A program made the translations under genes and the position numbers. A stretch of 64,000 bases of DNA from Oscillatoria sp. SIO1A7 (GTDB taxonomy: Bacteria > Cyanobacteriota > Cyanobacteriia > Cyanobacteriales > Laspinemataceae): contig JAAHFN010000003.1 of NCBI GenBank assembly GCA_010672965.1, positions 124,001 through 188,000 on the forward strand, read 5' to 3'. The first letter of the stretch is position 1. Every line of letters starts with the position of its first letter. A model generated the notes under the pieces. That model did not search any database and was not told the origin of the DNA. It was given only the letters and a program-made list of their open reading frames with translations. Positions 7,940 through 15,262 of this stretch are shown here, in pieces.

Positions 7940-8329
7940 CTATTCTTCCTCTGCAGGACTCAGCAACTTCATCGCCTTCACCGCAGACGCTGCGTTTCCC
8001 GCTTCAATCATTGCCGCCGCATCGCGAACGCCTTGGTCTATTTCCTCCATTACCATGCCTTGAAAAGTTCCGTCGCTTAAAAACTGGTTGAACCAAGAGC
8101 CAGTTTGCTTTGCCAGCCCAGAGGCCATTCCTAAAGCCAGAATCTTCGCCAGTTCGTCGTTTTCGGCTACAACTCCAGCCCCTGCCGAGGTAGAGGACGC
8201 GCTAGCTCCGACTTCATGCAGCTTGTCCCGAAAGTTTGCTTCGCTACTGCCCTGAACGGCTTGGTTAATTTGTTGGCCACGGTTTGCTTTGATTTTTTCA
8301 ACCTTGCTGGCTATTTTAGTTTGTGCCAT
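7940..8329 (-). CDS. unknown soluble protein, Ala/Gly-rich centre
   Basis: A 129-residue protein with a basic N-terminus (MAQTKIASKVEKIKANRGQQ), a low-complexity ASASSTSAGAG segment and a helical acidic C-terminus ending in SPAEEE. No transmembrane segment or enzyme motif. The start is an ATG at 8329. Its stop overlaps the upstream extension of the next frame (see 7662-7847), which could be translated jointly with it. Family unknown. Confidence 0.55.
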   Translation of the reverse strand: MAQTKIASKVEKIKANRGQQINQAVQGSSEANFRDKLHEVGASASSTSAGAGVVAENDELAKILALGMASGLAKQTGSWFNQFLSDGTFQGMVMEEIDQGVRDAAAMIEAGNAASAVKAMKLLSPAEEE

Positions 8330-8379
8330 GTCCGTACTGTACTCCAGTTAGTTTTTTGGTCGATTTTTTTTGGCTTTAA

Positions 8380-8733
8380 TTAGCTGTTTGCTTGTCCGCT
8401 TGCCGAGCGCCCGTCGTCCATCATGGCGTTGTAGCCAAGCTCTTTGCCCTGGGCGATCGTATGAATTCTTAGAGCTAATAAAAGCAAAAGCTCCTCCCTT
8501 CGATATCCCTCTCGCCGTCTCAATCGGTCGATTAAACTCATCGCTTCTAACGCTGATTTAAGCTCTCCTAATAAGCTGTTGCCTACATTAAGCCATTTGC
8601 GCGTAGCCTGTATTGAGAGAAAGCCGATTCTAGGGTCTAGTTCTGTTGGCAGTGCCAACATTTTCGCTGCCTTGCAGGGAGTCAGTTGCTCCTTGGAATA
8701 TCTTGGAATCGCTGCCTTTTCCTGTTCGGTCAT
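8380..8733 (-). CDS. unknown helical protein at head of the translocase run
   Basis: About 117 residues from ATG 8733 (MTEQEKAAIPRYSKEQLTPC); a TTG start at 8772 behind GGCGAG is an alternative. Contains a Leu-rich helix (RREELLLLLALRIHTIA). No recognised domain. It is the first gene downstream of the iteron-like block at 8866-8965, so its promoter probably lies in or next to that block and may drive the run down to 4295. Confidence 0.5.
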   Translation of the reverse strand: MTEQEKAAIPRYSKEQLTPCKAAKMLALPTELDPRIGFLSIQATRKWLNVGNSLLGELKSALEAMSLIDRLRRREGYRREELLLLLALRIHTIAQGKELGYNAMMDDGRSASGQANS

Positions 8734-8865
8734 CTTATTACTGCGATCGCCTGTTAGACGGCTACTAGACAAGCACTACTCGCCCCTGCTAAGCCTTGCA
8801 AACCTATAAAGACGAGCTAGAAGGTCGCTTTGCGTCTCTCGTTCGCTAAAGCTTTAGAAGTGGTT

Positions 8866-8965
8866 GCGAAACAAAAGCGGTACAGCAGCGGAACTCCGTA
8901 ATTATGTCGCTGTAGTTGCGCTGCAATTCCGCTGTAGTTCCACTGTAGTTCCGCTTTTGTTTCGC
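8866..8965. repeat. iteron-like direct repeats framed by a 15-bp inverted repeat
   Basis: GCGAAACAAAAGCGG (8866-8880) and its exact reverse complement (8951-8965) flank four adjacent 11-bp units: GCTGTAGTTGC (8909-8919), GCTGCAATTCC (8920-8930), GCTGTAGTTCC (8931-8941) and ACTGTAGTTCC (8942-8952). The 11-bp spacing puts successive units on about the same helical face. It lies between a small HTH gene and the translocase run. Such arrays are typical of replication origins, partition sites, oriT or autoregulated operators. Confidence 0.75.
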
Positions 8966-8984
8966 GTCTAGGTACGCTGTACGA

Positions 8985-9287
8985 CTAATTTAAAAACTCT
9001 AGCAAGTCCTTCAAAAGCTCGGGCTTGACCGGCTTTCTTCCATCGGAAAGCAGGATAAAGCTCGTAGCCGCTGCCAGCCCCTTAACTGCTGGCGAAGGGT
9101 TTCGGTATTTGCTGGAGGTCGGCTTAAGGCCGTAAGCGACGACCGCCTGTTCGCTGAGGTGCAAGTACTCGGCAGCCTTCTCGTTTGTAAGACCCCATGC
9201 TTTTTTGAAACTGACGGGATGCAGCTCGACAGCAAGAATGTTTTCCAAAACGAGCGGTTCAATCTCCGTTTTCCGCGCTATAATCAT
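8985..9287 (-). CDS. small helix-turn-helix DNA-binding protein
   Basis: 100 residues from ATG 9287, with GAGAAC upstream. The segment FKKAWGLTNEKAAEYLHLSE followed by QAVVAYG has the spacing of a helix-turn-helix (NEKAAEYLHLSEQAVVAYG), and a second helical part follows. Size and position 20 bases from the iteron-like block suggest it binds those repeats, as an initiator, partition or regulatory protein. That pairing is inference. Family not identified beyond HTH. Confidence 0.55.
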   Translation of the reverse strand: MIIARKTEIEPLVLENILAVELHPVSFKKAWGLTNEKAAEYLHLSEQAVVAYGLKPTSSKYRNPSPAVKGLAAATSFILLSDGRKPVKPELLKDLLEFLN

Positions 9288-9397
9288 ATTTGTTGTTCTC
9301 CAAAGCAACACCGAGGGGGCTGTTCGCAATGCCACTGAGACAGCCTCCTTTTAGACCTTATGCGCAATCGCTACAAAGTGCAAGCCCCTATCAAAAT

Positions 9398-9430
9398 AAA
9401 AGCTGCCAGACCCGGGAGGCAGCTTTTTCT
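9398..9430. terminator. rho-independent terminator, possibly bidirectional
   Basis: AAAAGCTGCC and GGCAGCTTTT form a ten-pair stem around a ten-base loop and run into TTTTTCTTT on the plus strand; the A-rich left side gives a T tract on the minus strand. It separates the HTH gene from the tRNA cluster. A near-copy of the stem occurs at 14581-14615. Confidence 0.7.
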
Positions 9431-9461
9431 TTAGCCCAAACTAGGCTAAATTTGTAAAATT

Positions 9462-9583
9462 ACGAAGGGAAAGAATCGAACCTTCATCTGTTCTTACTTA
9501 AAAACAGCAGAGTCTAGAATGTTGCTTTTAAATAAATAACTGTTTTATCCGCAACCCCTTATGGAGCTTTAAACTACCTTCGT
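9462..9583 (-). tRNA. oversized tRNA-like gene, 122 nt
   Basis: The minus strand has a perfect seven-pair acceptor (ACGAAGG/CCTTCGT), a T arm GAAGG-TTCGATT-CTTTC and an eight-pair variable-arm-like hairpin (CTGTTTTT-AAGT-AAGAACAG). The middle cannot be folded into normal D and anticodon arms: it offers AGCTCC-ATAA-GGGGTT and GTTGC...GCAAC instead. At 122 nt it is too long for a class II tRNA. It may be a degenerate tRNA-Leu/Ser/Tyr, a tRNA with an insertion, or a tRNA-like RNA of other use. Confidence 0.45.
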
Positions 9584-9619
9584 GCAAAGCCTTTGCAGGG
9601 CAATACTTGCAAAAATCAA

Positions 9620-9656
9620 TACCACTGACAGGACTTAAACCTGCAAACTTCCAGAA
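9620..9656 (-). other. tRNA 3' half (T arm plus acceptor strand)
   Basis: On the minus strand GCAGG-TTTAAGT-CCTGT forms a T arm followed by CAGTGGT and A, as at a tRNA 3' end. No complementary acceptor strand (ACCACTG) or proper anticodon loop precedes it; the tRNA-Met ends six bases upstream. A truncated tRNA. Confidence 0.45.
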
Positions 9657-9662
9657 ATAGAA

Positions 9663-9733
9663 AGCAGAGGTAGGAATTGAACCTACAAAGTGCGGCTTAT
9701 GAGACCACCAAGCAACCATTGCTTAACTCTGCT
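9663..9733 (-). tRNA. tRNA-Met (CAU), elongator type
   Basis: A complete cloverleaf on the minus strand. The acceptor is AGCAGAG/CTCTGCT. The D arm AAGC-AATGGTT-GCTT is followed by the anticodon stem GTGGT/GCCGC (two wobble pairs) with loop CTCATAA (anticodon CAT), then the T arm GTAGG-TTCAATT-CCTAC. 71 nt without the discriminator. CAT could also be a modified Ile2 tRNA; loop sequence favours Met. Confidence 0.75.
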
Positions 9734-9736
9734 CCG

Positions 9737-9769
9737 GGGAGACCGCTTTAACCACTTGGCTAAATCTCC
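9737..9769 (-). other. tRNA 5' half upstream of the tRNA-Met
   Basis: Minus strand GGAGATTTAGCCAAGTGGTT followed by AAAGCGGTCTCC: an acceptor strand and D arm with the usual GTGGTT loop, lacking anticodon and T arms. GGAGA pairs with the terminal TCTCC, closing it as a mini-hairpin. It is similar to the half at 3544-3576. Confidence 0.5.
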
Positions 9770-9913
9770 ATTAGAGTCGCAAGGTGTCTTCCGTTAAGGA
9801 CGTGGATACCTCCAACCCTCGAAAAAGCAATCACCATGCTTGGCCCAACATGACTTGAGATTGCTCCTTATATTTAGTATAGCACTTTGGCGCGGTGCCA
9901 AGCGATCGCGCCA

Positions 9914-10303
9914 TCACTCTTGTCCGACTTGCTTTAAGTTAATATTTTTGCGTCCGATATTAACTTCCAACTTATCTCCCGGCTTGAGCTTCATTTGTTG
10001 GGTATAAACCGCACCAATCAACAAATTGCCATTGGACTGGACGCCAACGCGATAGCTAGGACCGCGACCTTTGCGACCTTCCCCGGAACCGGGAGGATCT
10101 AGTTTTATTCCTTTTGCATCAATCAGAGCGTTGAGAAAAGCCATCATGTTGACCCGTTCTCCATTTTTAGTCACGGCAGAATAGCCGCATGCCTTGGCCT
10201 TCTCTTCTTTAGGCAAGTTTCTCAGCTCTTTTACTTTACCGAGTAGTGCTTGTCCGGTTAATGCGTTCGTTGTTTTTTCTTTGTCTTCTGACATAGCTTT
10301 CAT
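9914..10303 (-). CDS. cyAbrB-type transcriptional regulator
   Basis: 129 residues with the family-defining segments ALTGQALLGKVKELRNLPKE, EKAKACGYSAVTKNGERVN, and a C-terminal swapped-hairpin DNA-binding part (SYRVGVQSNGNLLIGAVYTQ then MKLKPGDKLEVNIGRKNINL). cyAbrB proteins are cyanobacterial global regulators of carbon/nitrogen balance, hydrogenase and toxin genes, and also occur on plasmids and phages. The length is normal. The start may be ATG 10303 or the next Met three codons on. It lies between the tRNA cluster and another tRNA-Met; no operon partner is evident. Confidence 0.9.
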   Translation of the reverse strand: MKAMSEDKEKTTNALTGQALLGKVKELRNLPKEEKAKACGYSAVTKNGERVNMMAFLNALIDAKGIKLDPPGSGEGRKGRGPSYRVGVQSNGNLLIGAVYTQQMKLKPGDKLEVNIGRKNINLKQVGQE

Positions 10304-10747
10304 TTGTCATTCATTTTTGTTATAGCAAAAGCGCGGGCGCAGTGTCAAGCAATTACCTGCGATAGGCGGATGCGAATCTCTTTTCTTTTCTTAGAAGGGA
10401 TTCGCTCTATTTCGGCTGCTATCTTCAACTGCTCGATTATAGCGGTTCTCAAATTGATGTGAGGTGTCACCGGCGAAGCATCCCAATATGAGAGTTGCCG
10501 TTAGGAGCCCCGAGATTGTCGAAGGGATGCTGTCGCCCCTACGTTTCTAGGGTCTAATCCTTTATTACACTTATTTGAGAAACGCTATAACTCGTCTCGC
10601 ACAGAACCGGGCGTATTTTTAAAGTCAAGCGATTCTAGCCATAGCTCGATTCGTTCCAGATAACCTTTAACAAATATGTTCAATATGTTACTAATGTCGC
10701 ATCTGAGATTTGCTTTAGATGGGAGCGTGATATAATATAAAACATTC
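10304..10747. other. intergenic region containing a MITE-like element
   Basis: No gene seen. Bases 10438-10589 form a non-coding element with imperfect 17-bp inverted ends, TATAGCGGTTCTCAAAT (10438-10454) and ATTTGAGAAACGCTATA (10573-10589), one mismatch. The remaining bases are AT-rich and hold the tRNA-Met promoter region. Confidence 0.55.
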
Positions 10748-10820
10748 GCGCCCTTGGCCGAGCGGTTTAGGCAGCGGACTCATAATCCGTTCCAGGGTGG
10801 TTCAACTCCACTAGGGCGCA
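10748..10820 (+). tRNA. tRNA-Met (CAU)
   Basis: A standard 73-nt cloverleaf. The acceptor is GCGCCCT/AGGGCGC with discriminator A. A D arm with GGCCGAGCGGTTTAGG is followed by the anticodon stem GCGGA/TCCGT with loop CTCATAA (anticodon CAT), and the T arm has loop TTCAACT. It is the only plus-strand tRNA here, unlike the minus-strand set at 9.4-9.8 kb, and looks like a normal chromosomal gene. Ile2 identity cannot be excluded. Confidence 0.88.
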
Positions 10821-10896
10821 TCAAAAAGCGGGTTAAACTCCAAAAATAAATATCTGGCGATCGCACTCCCATTGAGCCAATTCAATCCGTTCGCGG

Positions 10897-11337
10897 TCAG
10901 CATCTACGACGGCCTGTATCGCTAACTATCTCTGCAACTGGCAAGGGCGTGCGTCCCACATCCACATCCTCAAGGCTTCTTAAAAATCTATTTTTTGACT
11001 CTTCACGGTCTTCTGGCAATACAGGTATAGGAACAATGTTCTCTTCCACCCATTTAGACAAGTCTTCAGAAATGCTGTCGCTAAACCTCAACAATAAAAA
11101 AAGATGCACGAAATATAAATTTAATCGGCAGTCATAGCGATAAAGCTGGCCGAAAGAAAGACCGGACATGCAAGAAAGCCAACATATAAATTCTTGACCA
11201 TCGTTATAAATCCATCGCAGCAAATCTTCATTTTTACAAAACGAATCAATCGAGACATAGCCGTCGTACAAAGATTGCTTAACTTCTTGATTTTGATAAG
11301 CAATTATACGATGACTGTTCAGCACCTCGTTCTCCAT
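10897..11337 (-). CDS. unknown protein
   Basis: 146 residues (MENEVLNSHRIIAYQNQEVK). Helical, with a hydrophobic middle (LYFVHLFLLLRFSDSISEDL) and several Cys. No family recognised. It overlaps the 3' end of the small frame at 11279-11470 by 59 bases, which implies at most one of the two is translated over the overlap. Start ATG 11337 is preceded by AGGAGGCTTAAAA, a good ribosome site, so this gene is the more reliable of the pair. Confidence 0.5.
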   Translation of the reverse strand: MENEVLNSHRIIAYQNQEVKQSLYDGYVSIDSFCKNEDLLRWIYNDGQEFICWLSCMSGLSFGQLYRYDCRLNLYFVHLFLLLRFSDSISEDLSKWVEENIVPIPVLPEDREESKNRFLRSLEDVDVGRTPLPVAEIVSDTGRRRC

Positions 11338-11470
11338 TTTTAAGCCTCCTAAACGGCACTTCGCTATCTTCTTGGCTATTGACTGGCTTCAACTTTACAT
11401 GAATGCGTCGTCGTGGCATAGGCGGTGGAACTAGACGTGCATTCACATCAAATTCACTCTCTTCTGCCAT
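11279..11470 (-). CDS. possible small basic protein
   Basis: 63 residues starting MAEESEFDVNARLVPPPMPR then RRIHVKLKPVN. The N-terminal two thirds look protein-like; the last third lies in the overlap with the next gene and is low quality. It may be a short real gene directly upstream of 10897-11337, or the decayed 5' part of a longer one. Unknown function. Confidence 0.35.
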   Translation of the reverse strand: MAEESEFDVNARLVPPPMPRRRIHVKLKPVNSQEDSEVPFRRLKNGERGAEQSSYNCLSKSRS

Positions 11471-11712
11471 AGTTTTTTGTGCCCCATGTAATTAGCATAC
11501 AACCGCGATCGTGCCAATCGCATCGGCCAGCTTTTATAATAGCCAGCAAATACTCGCGTGCTTTCCTTCGGGAAAAAGTTGGGAAGAAGCTGGGACGCAC
11601 TCATCATAAAGGTTTCAGGCATTTTATGCTTGGGTAGCTACTCGCAATCTGTCGGTCAAGTAACGCTGCACCATTTGCCAAAAATTACGATCGCTTCATT
11701 TTGTTCTACTGC

Positions 11713-13989
11713 TCAAAAATCCAGTTCTAAGCCATCGGCAGTAATTCGCAATCCCCATTGCGGATGAGCGTCGATCGCCCGTATCAACCCCTCCCGCAAA
11801 CCAGGGTCGCTCCAAAGCCGCTGGATTTTAGCCGCATCGGGTTCCTGCTGCCGTGTCGGGGGTAGATTGACCCATTCGCGATCGGCATAAAACTGCTGCC
11901 ACATCAATCGAGCCTCTGCTTTCTTCTGGGCTAGGGCATCGTCTGACTCGCGATTTAATAGCTCTGCTTCGAGAGCGAGAGTTTGTTGTTTTGTTGTCAG
12001 ATGGCCAGCCTTTTCAGTTGTATCGGAGCCGGATAAATTTACTTTGACCGAAGAGACCATCTTCGCCAACCGAGCCAGGTTCTGTTGCGGATTTCCATAT
12101 TTTTCTGTGGGCTCTTCTAAAGCCGCACCGCCCAAAGAATTATCAGCGTGATCGCTCCCGTCGGGTAGTTCGGGTATCGACTGCAACTGCTCTACTTCTT
12201 TAGCAGCCAGGGATTCAGCATCCCCTGGGCGGGTAGAGCTAGCGGTCAAGAGCGACTCCTGTTGCTGCCTAGAGTTTATCGCGATCGCTTTTATCCGCGC
12301 ACAGATACTATCGTTGATACCTGGCGGGCGCGAGGCGTGAATATCGATATACGGCGCTAAAAAGAAAAGTGCATCGTCTGAGATTTGCTCCAAGTAAGCA
12401 TAGGGAGCGATCGCGGCAACTTCTTCGCGATCGGCCAAAAAGTTACGGGCGTGTTCTGGATTGGCACTAGCTGCCGCCAACCGTTCGGAAAAGTTAAGGA
12501 CGCGCTGAGTCATCTCCTCTCGAAAATCTTCCCAAGCTCGCGAAGCCTTATCGCCATCGTTGTTAAGTTCGTTCTCGACATCGAATTGGTTAGCGGTATC
12601 GAATTGCTTGCGGCGCAACTCAAACAACCACAGCACTAGAGCTTTGTCAATCCTTCCGTCCGGCCTGCGACAAACGTTCGATAGGTGGTGCGTTTGAAAG
12701 CGCAAATGAGTTTTGTCCATTGCCTTATCGCCCTCGGGATATGGATTTGAGAGGTGGTGCGTTTGAAAGTGCGGTTGGGGTATTGCCTTATCCCCTGTTC
12801 TATCGGCCTCGGAACGCTCTGGCCAATTGGCTATTGCGGCTTCGGCTTCTTGTGGGGGATTCTTCTCGGGAGTTTCGCAGGGTTCTTGGTGATGGAGTGT
12901 TGCAGCATCTTGCTGGGGTTGCCGGGGATATTCCTCTTCAGCCAGCAGCCCCTCTGAGGCGAGCAGCCCCTGAATCTTGCGAACCAGAAACGCGGCTGGT
13001 TTTTTGATGAAGTTTTTCTCCATGTCTCGCTTGCAAACCGCGATCGCCTTCCGCACGATATCGGCACCGGCGCGAACGCAGTAATCGATAACGGTATCGT
13101 TTATTTCGCATTCTCGGGAGCGATCGATGCCCTCAAAGGCGCTCCGAGCGATGTTCTTTGGCGTGCAAGAGTCGCTCAGGTATTTCGTCACGATATCGCG
13201 GAATTTTTCGTCGAACTCGCGGCGGAACTTTTGACCCCACCGAGAATTTTTGGCTTTGCCGGATTTTTCCGATTTTGATTTCTGCTTCGTCGGCTTCGGT
13301 AGTGGATTCTCCCTTGTCCGTTTCTTCTCCGGTATTTCTAACTTGTTATGAGTCAGTTTATCAATTGACTCAATATTATTCTTACTCTTAGATCTGATAA
13401 TATTAGCTCGCGCACCTGAATCTCTCTCGGCGCAAGGATTTGAGCTATCTGTCAATGTTAGGTGCCTAACATTGAATGTCGGATGGCCAGGTGGCGGGGG
13501 TGGCGGGGGTGGTGAAGGTGGGGACGTTTCGGAAAATTCTTGTTTTGGTTCGCTTCTTGGTGGCAGCTCCGGTTTTGGTTCGCTTCTTGGTGGCAGCTCC
13601 GGTTTCGGCTCGCCCTGGGTTGGTTTAATTGGTTTTGCTATTAGTTCGGATAAATCCGATAGCTGGGCGGCCAACAAATAACGCCATCCTTTGCCGGAAT
13701 GATCGAACTGCCGATCGCGGATTACTATGCCCAATTCGATCAACAGGTTGAGCGCAGACCGGACGGCGGTTATCTTGTATTCGCCGTTCAGCTTCTCTAC
13801 GATTTTCTGCTGAGAGACGAGGAGCCAGTATTTTTTGGGACTGTCCGATTTATTGTCGGCTAGCTGCCGCTGGAGGCGATTGTATAGGTATCGCAGGGTC
13901 TTGGCCGCGCAATGCTTCCCGCAGCCTTCGAGCTTTTGTGCTACGGAATTGACAAAATTCCAAGAAGGTGTTAGCATAATGAAAGTCAT
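11713..13989 (-). CDS. large winged-helix protein, candidate replication or regulatory protein
   Basis: 758 residues. The N-terminal ~110 residues form a winged-helix-like domain (YWLLVSQQKIVEKLNGEYKI, ALNLLIELGIVIRDRQFD). A Pro-rich low-complexity stretch follows (residues ~135-170, including eight consecutive Pro), then a basic region, then a long helical C-terminal half. Such winged helices with 'wait-and-switch' spacing occur in plasmid Rep and DnaD-like proteins, but no Rep motif was recognised. Two tandem starts (13989, 13977) share the context TTTCATTATG. Three operator-like boxes lie about 100 bases upstream. Product class is a guess; DNA binding is likely. Confidence 0.5.
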   Translation of the reverse strand: MTFIMLTPSWNFVNSVAQKLEGCGKHCAAKTLRYLYNRLQRQLADNKSDSPKKYWLLVSQQKIVEKLNGEYKITAVRSALNLLIELGIVIRDRQFDHSGKGWRYLLAAQLSDLSELIAKPIKPTQGEPKPELPPRSEPKPELPPRSEPKQEFSETSPPSPPPPPPPPGHPTFNVRHLTLTDSSNPCAERDSGARANIIRSKSKNNIESIDKLTHNKLEIPEKKRTRENPLPKPTKQKSKSEKSGKAKNSRWGQKFRREFDEKFRDIVTKYLSDSCTPKNIARSAFEGIDRSRECEINDTVIDYCVRAGADIVRKAIAVCKRDMEKNFIKKPAAFLVRKIQGLLASEGLLAEEEYPRQPQQDAATLHHQEPCETPEKNPPQEAEAAIANWPERSEADRTGDKAIPQPHFQTHHLSNPYPEGDKAMDKTHLRFQTHHLSNVCRRPDGRIDKALVLWLFELRRKQFDTANQFDVENELNNDGDKASRAWEDFREEMTQRVLNFSERLAAASANPEHARNFLADREEVAAIAPYAYLEQISDDALFFLAPYIDIHASRPPGINDSICARIKAIAINSRQQQESLLTASSTRPGDAESLAAKEVEQLQSIPELPDGSDHADNSLGGAALEEPTEKYGNPQQNLARLAKMVSSVKVNLSGSDTTEKAGHLTTKQQTLALEAELLNRESDDALAQKKAEARLMWQQFYADREWVNLPPTRQQEPDAAKIQRLWSDPGLREGLIRAIDAHPQWGLRITADGLELDF

Positions 13990-14081
13990 AATGAAAGGTT
14001 TTATTCATGTTTTCAAAGCCGCCGACACTACCAATGTTGGGGGCTTTATATCTTTTGAAGCGGTAGAAAATCTAGCAAAAT

Positions 14082-14142
14082 GCTAACGATACTTTTGGCC
14101 ACCTAAGTATCATTAGCAAAGGGTTAATGATACTTAGGTATC
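14082..14142. promoter_or_regulatory. three operator-like boxes upstream of the winged-helix gene
   Basis: GCTAACGATACTT (14082-14094), its inverted partner GCTAATGATACTTAGGT on the minus strand (14101-14117) and TTAATGATACTTAGGTATC on the plus strand (14124-14142) share the core TAAyGATACTTAGG. The first two face each other and can also form a hairpin. The position, 95-150 bases upstream of the 758-aa gene start, fits autoregulation or initiator binding. Confidence 0.6.
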
Positions 14143-14618
14143 TTTAGAAAGGCGATCGCTTATGCAAAAGCGGTGACAAGTTTTTCCAAAACAAGCGATC
14201 GGCTTCACTAATTGAAAAAATTTGCCGGCAGTTTTAATCCTTATGGGGCAAGGCTTTTAGCGATTTTTCAGCCAAAAAATCCCGGTAGTTATTTGCTGCG
14301 ATCGCGATTTTTTACAACTGCGGGCATCTGGCACGGGACCTTGCCAAGTTTGATGCTTTATATGCTTTTATATAAATGCCCGCTTTTATAAGAACATTTT
14401 ACTATAAGTTGAATGAAACATCAACGGGTAAACGAAAATAATATATCGCCGAGTTTATAGAAAGCTAGCGACAATCTATAAACCCATTGATTTTTTCAGC
14501 AATGCTATAATAGTCGTACTGAAACCCGAAGCGAATATTCTTGGCTATTCTCGAAGGTTTTGGAATTCACCCCGATTGACAAAAGCTGCCTGGTTGCGAC
14601 CCAAGCAGCTTTTTCGTT
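14143..14618. other. non-coding stretch ending in a terminator
   Basis: No supported gene. AT-rich sequence with two HIP1-like sites. At 14581-14615, AAAAGCTGC and GCAGCTTTTT form a stem followed by T residues (rho-independent terminator on the plus strand and, through the A run, on the minus strand). The stem resembles that at 9398-9430. Confidence 0.6.
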
Positions 14619-14816
14619 TTACTCATCGCGCCACCAATCTGCGCCCAAATCGGGAGTATCGCCGGTAATTTCTTCCCATACCAGACAAGCTAGCTCCCAG
14701 CACAGTTTTTCTTGGGGATGCGTGGCGTTCTCGAAGTCGTATCCCTCGGCCACGCGATAACCCAGCCTTAAATAAATTTTGCGAGCAATAGCGTTTACTT
14801 TGTCTAAGATTAGCAT
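14619..14816 (-). CDS. small unknown protein, end of a gene pair
   Basis: 65 residues (MLILDKVNAIARKIYLRLGY, then FENATHPQEKLCWELACLVWEE). Acidic C-terminus with paired Trp. The start overlaps the end of the next upstream gene by seven bases, so the two are probably translated together. A terminator follows its stop. Similar in style to the other small Trp-rich island proteins but not homologous by eye. Confidence 0.55.
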   Translation of the reverse strand: MLILDKVNAIARKIYLRLGYRVAEGYDFENATHPQEKLCWELACLVWEEITGDTPDLGADWWRDE

Positions 14817-15211
14817 TTGAGGCTGCTATTTAAGTTTACAAGAAGCTTTAAATCTAAAATCCATTTTTCTGGGATTAGCGAACAGCCTTCCAGAGCGCGA
14901 AGTCGATCTGCGGAAATGTTTTCTCGTTCCATTGCTATTGCGGCTAGCACAAGCTTTGTCGAGTTGCTCGCGTTACTCCAGTCCCTGCATTCCGCAAATT
15001 CTTCGACTATACCTGCTATTTCGTTACCCCAATCCTCAGCAACGCTGTAAACGTTGTGCCCTAAAAATAAACAGGCTATCGCTTCGTTCTCCAAGCCTAG
15101 TTTAGCGATCGCAAGAGAAGCTCTCGCATTTGGAATTATCGGGCAGGAATTATCAAAAATATTAACATCGAAAGCAGATGACATCGCATTGTAATAATCT
15201 TTGGTAATCAT
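14810..15211 (-). CDS. unknown protein
   Basis: 133 residues, mostly helical (ARASLAIAKLGLENEAIACL, NSTKLVLAAIAMERENISAD). No signal peptide or motif recognised. It lies 50 bases downstream of the N6-adenine methyltransferase gene and overlaps the next gene, consistent with one transcript from the modification cluster. Function unknown. Confidence 0.5.
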   Translation of the reverse strand: MITKDYYNAMSSAFDVNIFDNSCPIIPNARASLAIAKLGLENEAIACLFLGHNVYSVAEDWGNEIAGIVEEFAECRDWSNASNSTKLVLAAIAMERENISADRLRALEGCSLIPEKWILDLKLLVNLNSSLKC

Positions 15212-15262
15212 GGCTGTAGTAATTTGTTCGTTTTTTCTGTGAATAGGATCGCTCGTCGGTCG

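Noticed and set aside
9504-9523. CTA triplet inside the oversized tRNA-like gene, which could have been an amber-suppressor anticodon for the split methyltransferase
   Set aside because: No proper anticodon stem forms around it: the loop would be 13 bases, and only three outer pairs are available. Coincidence is more likely, so only the general suppression test is kept.
9780-9870. Additional tRNA between the 5' half and cyAbrB
   Set aside because: Short complementary stretches (AGCAATC/GATTGCT, CATG pairs) exist, but no acceptor plus T-arm combination can be built.
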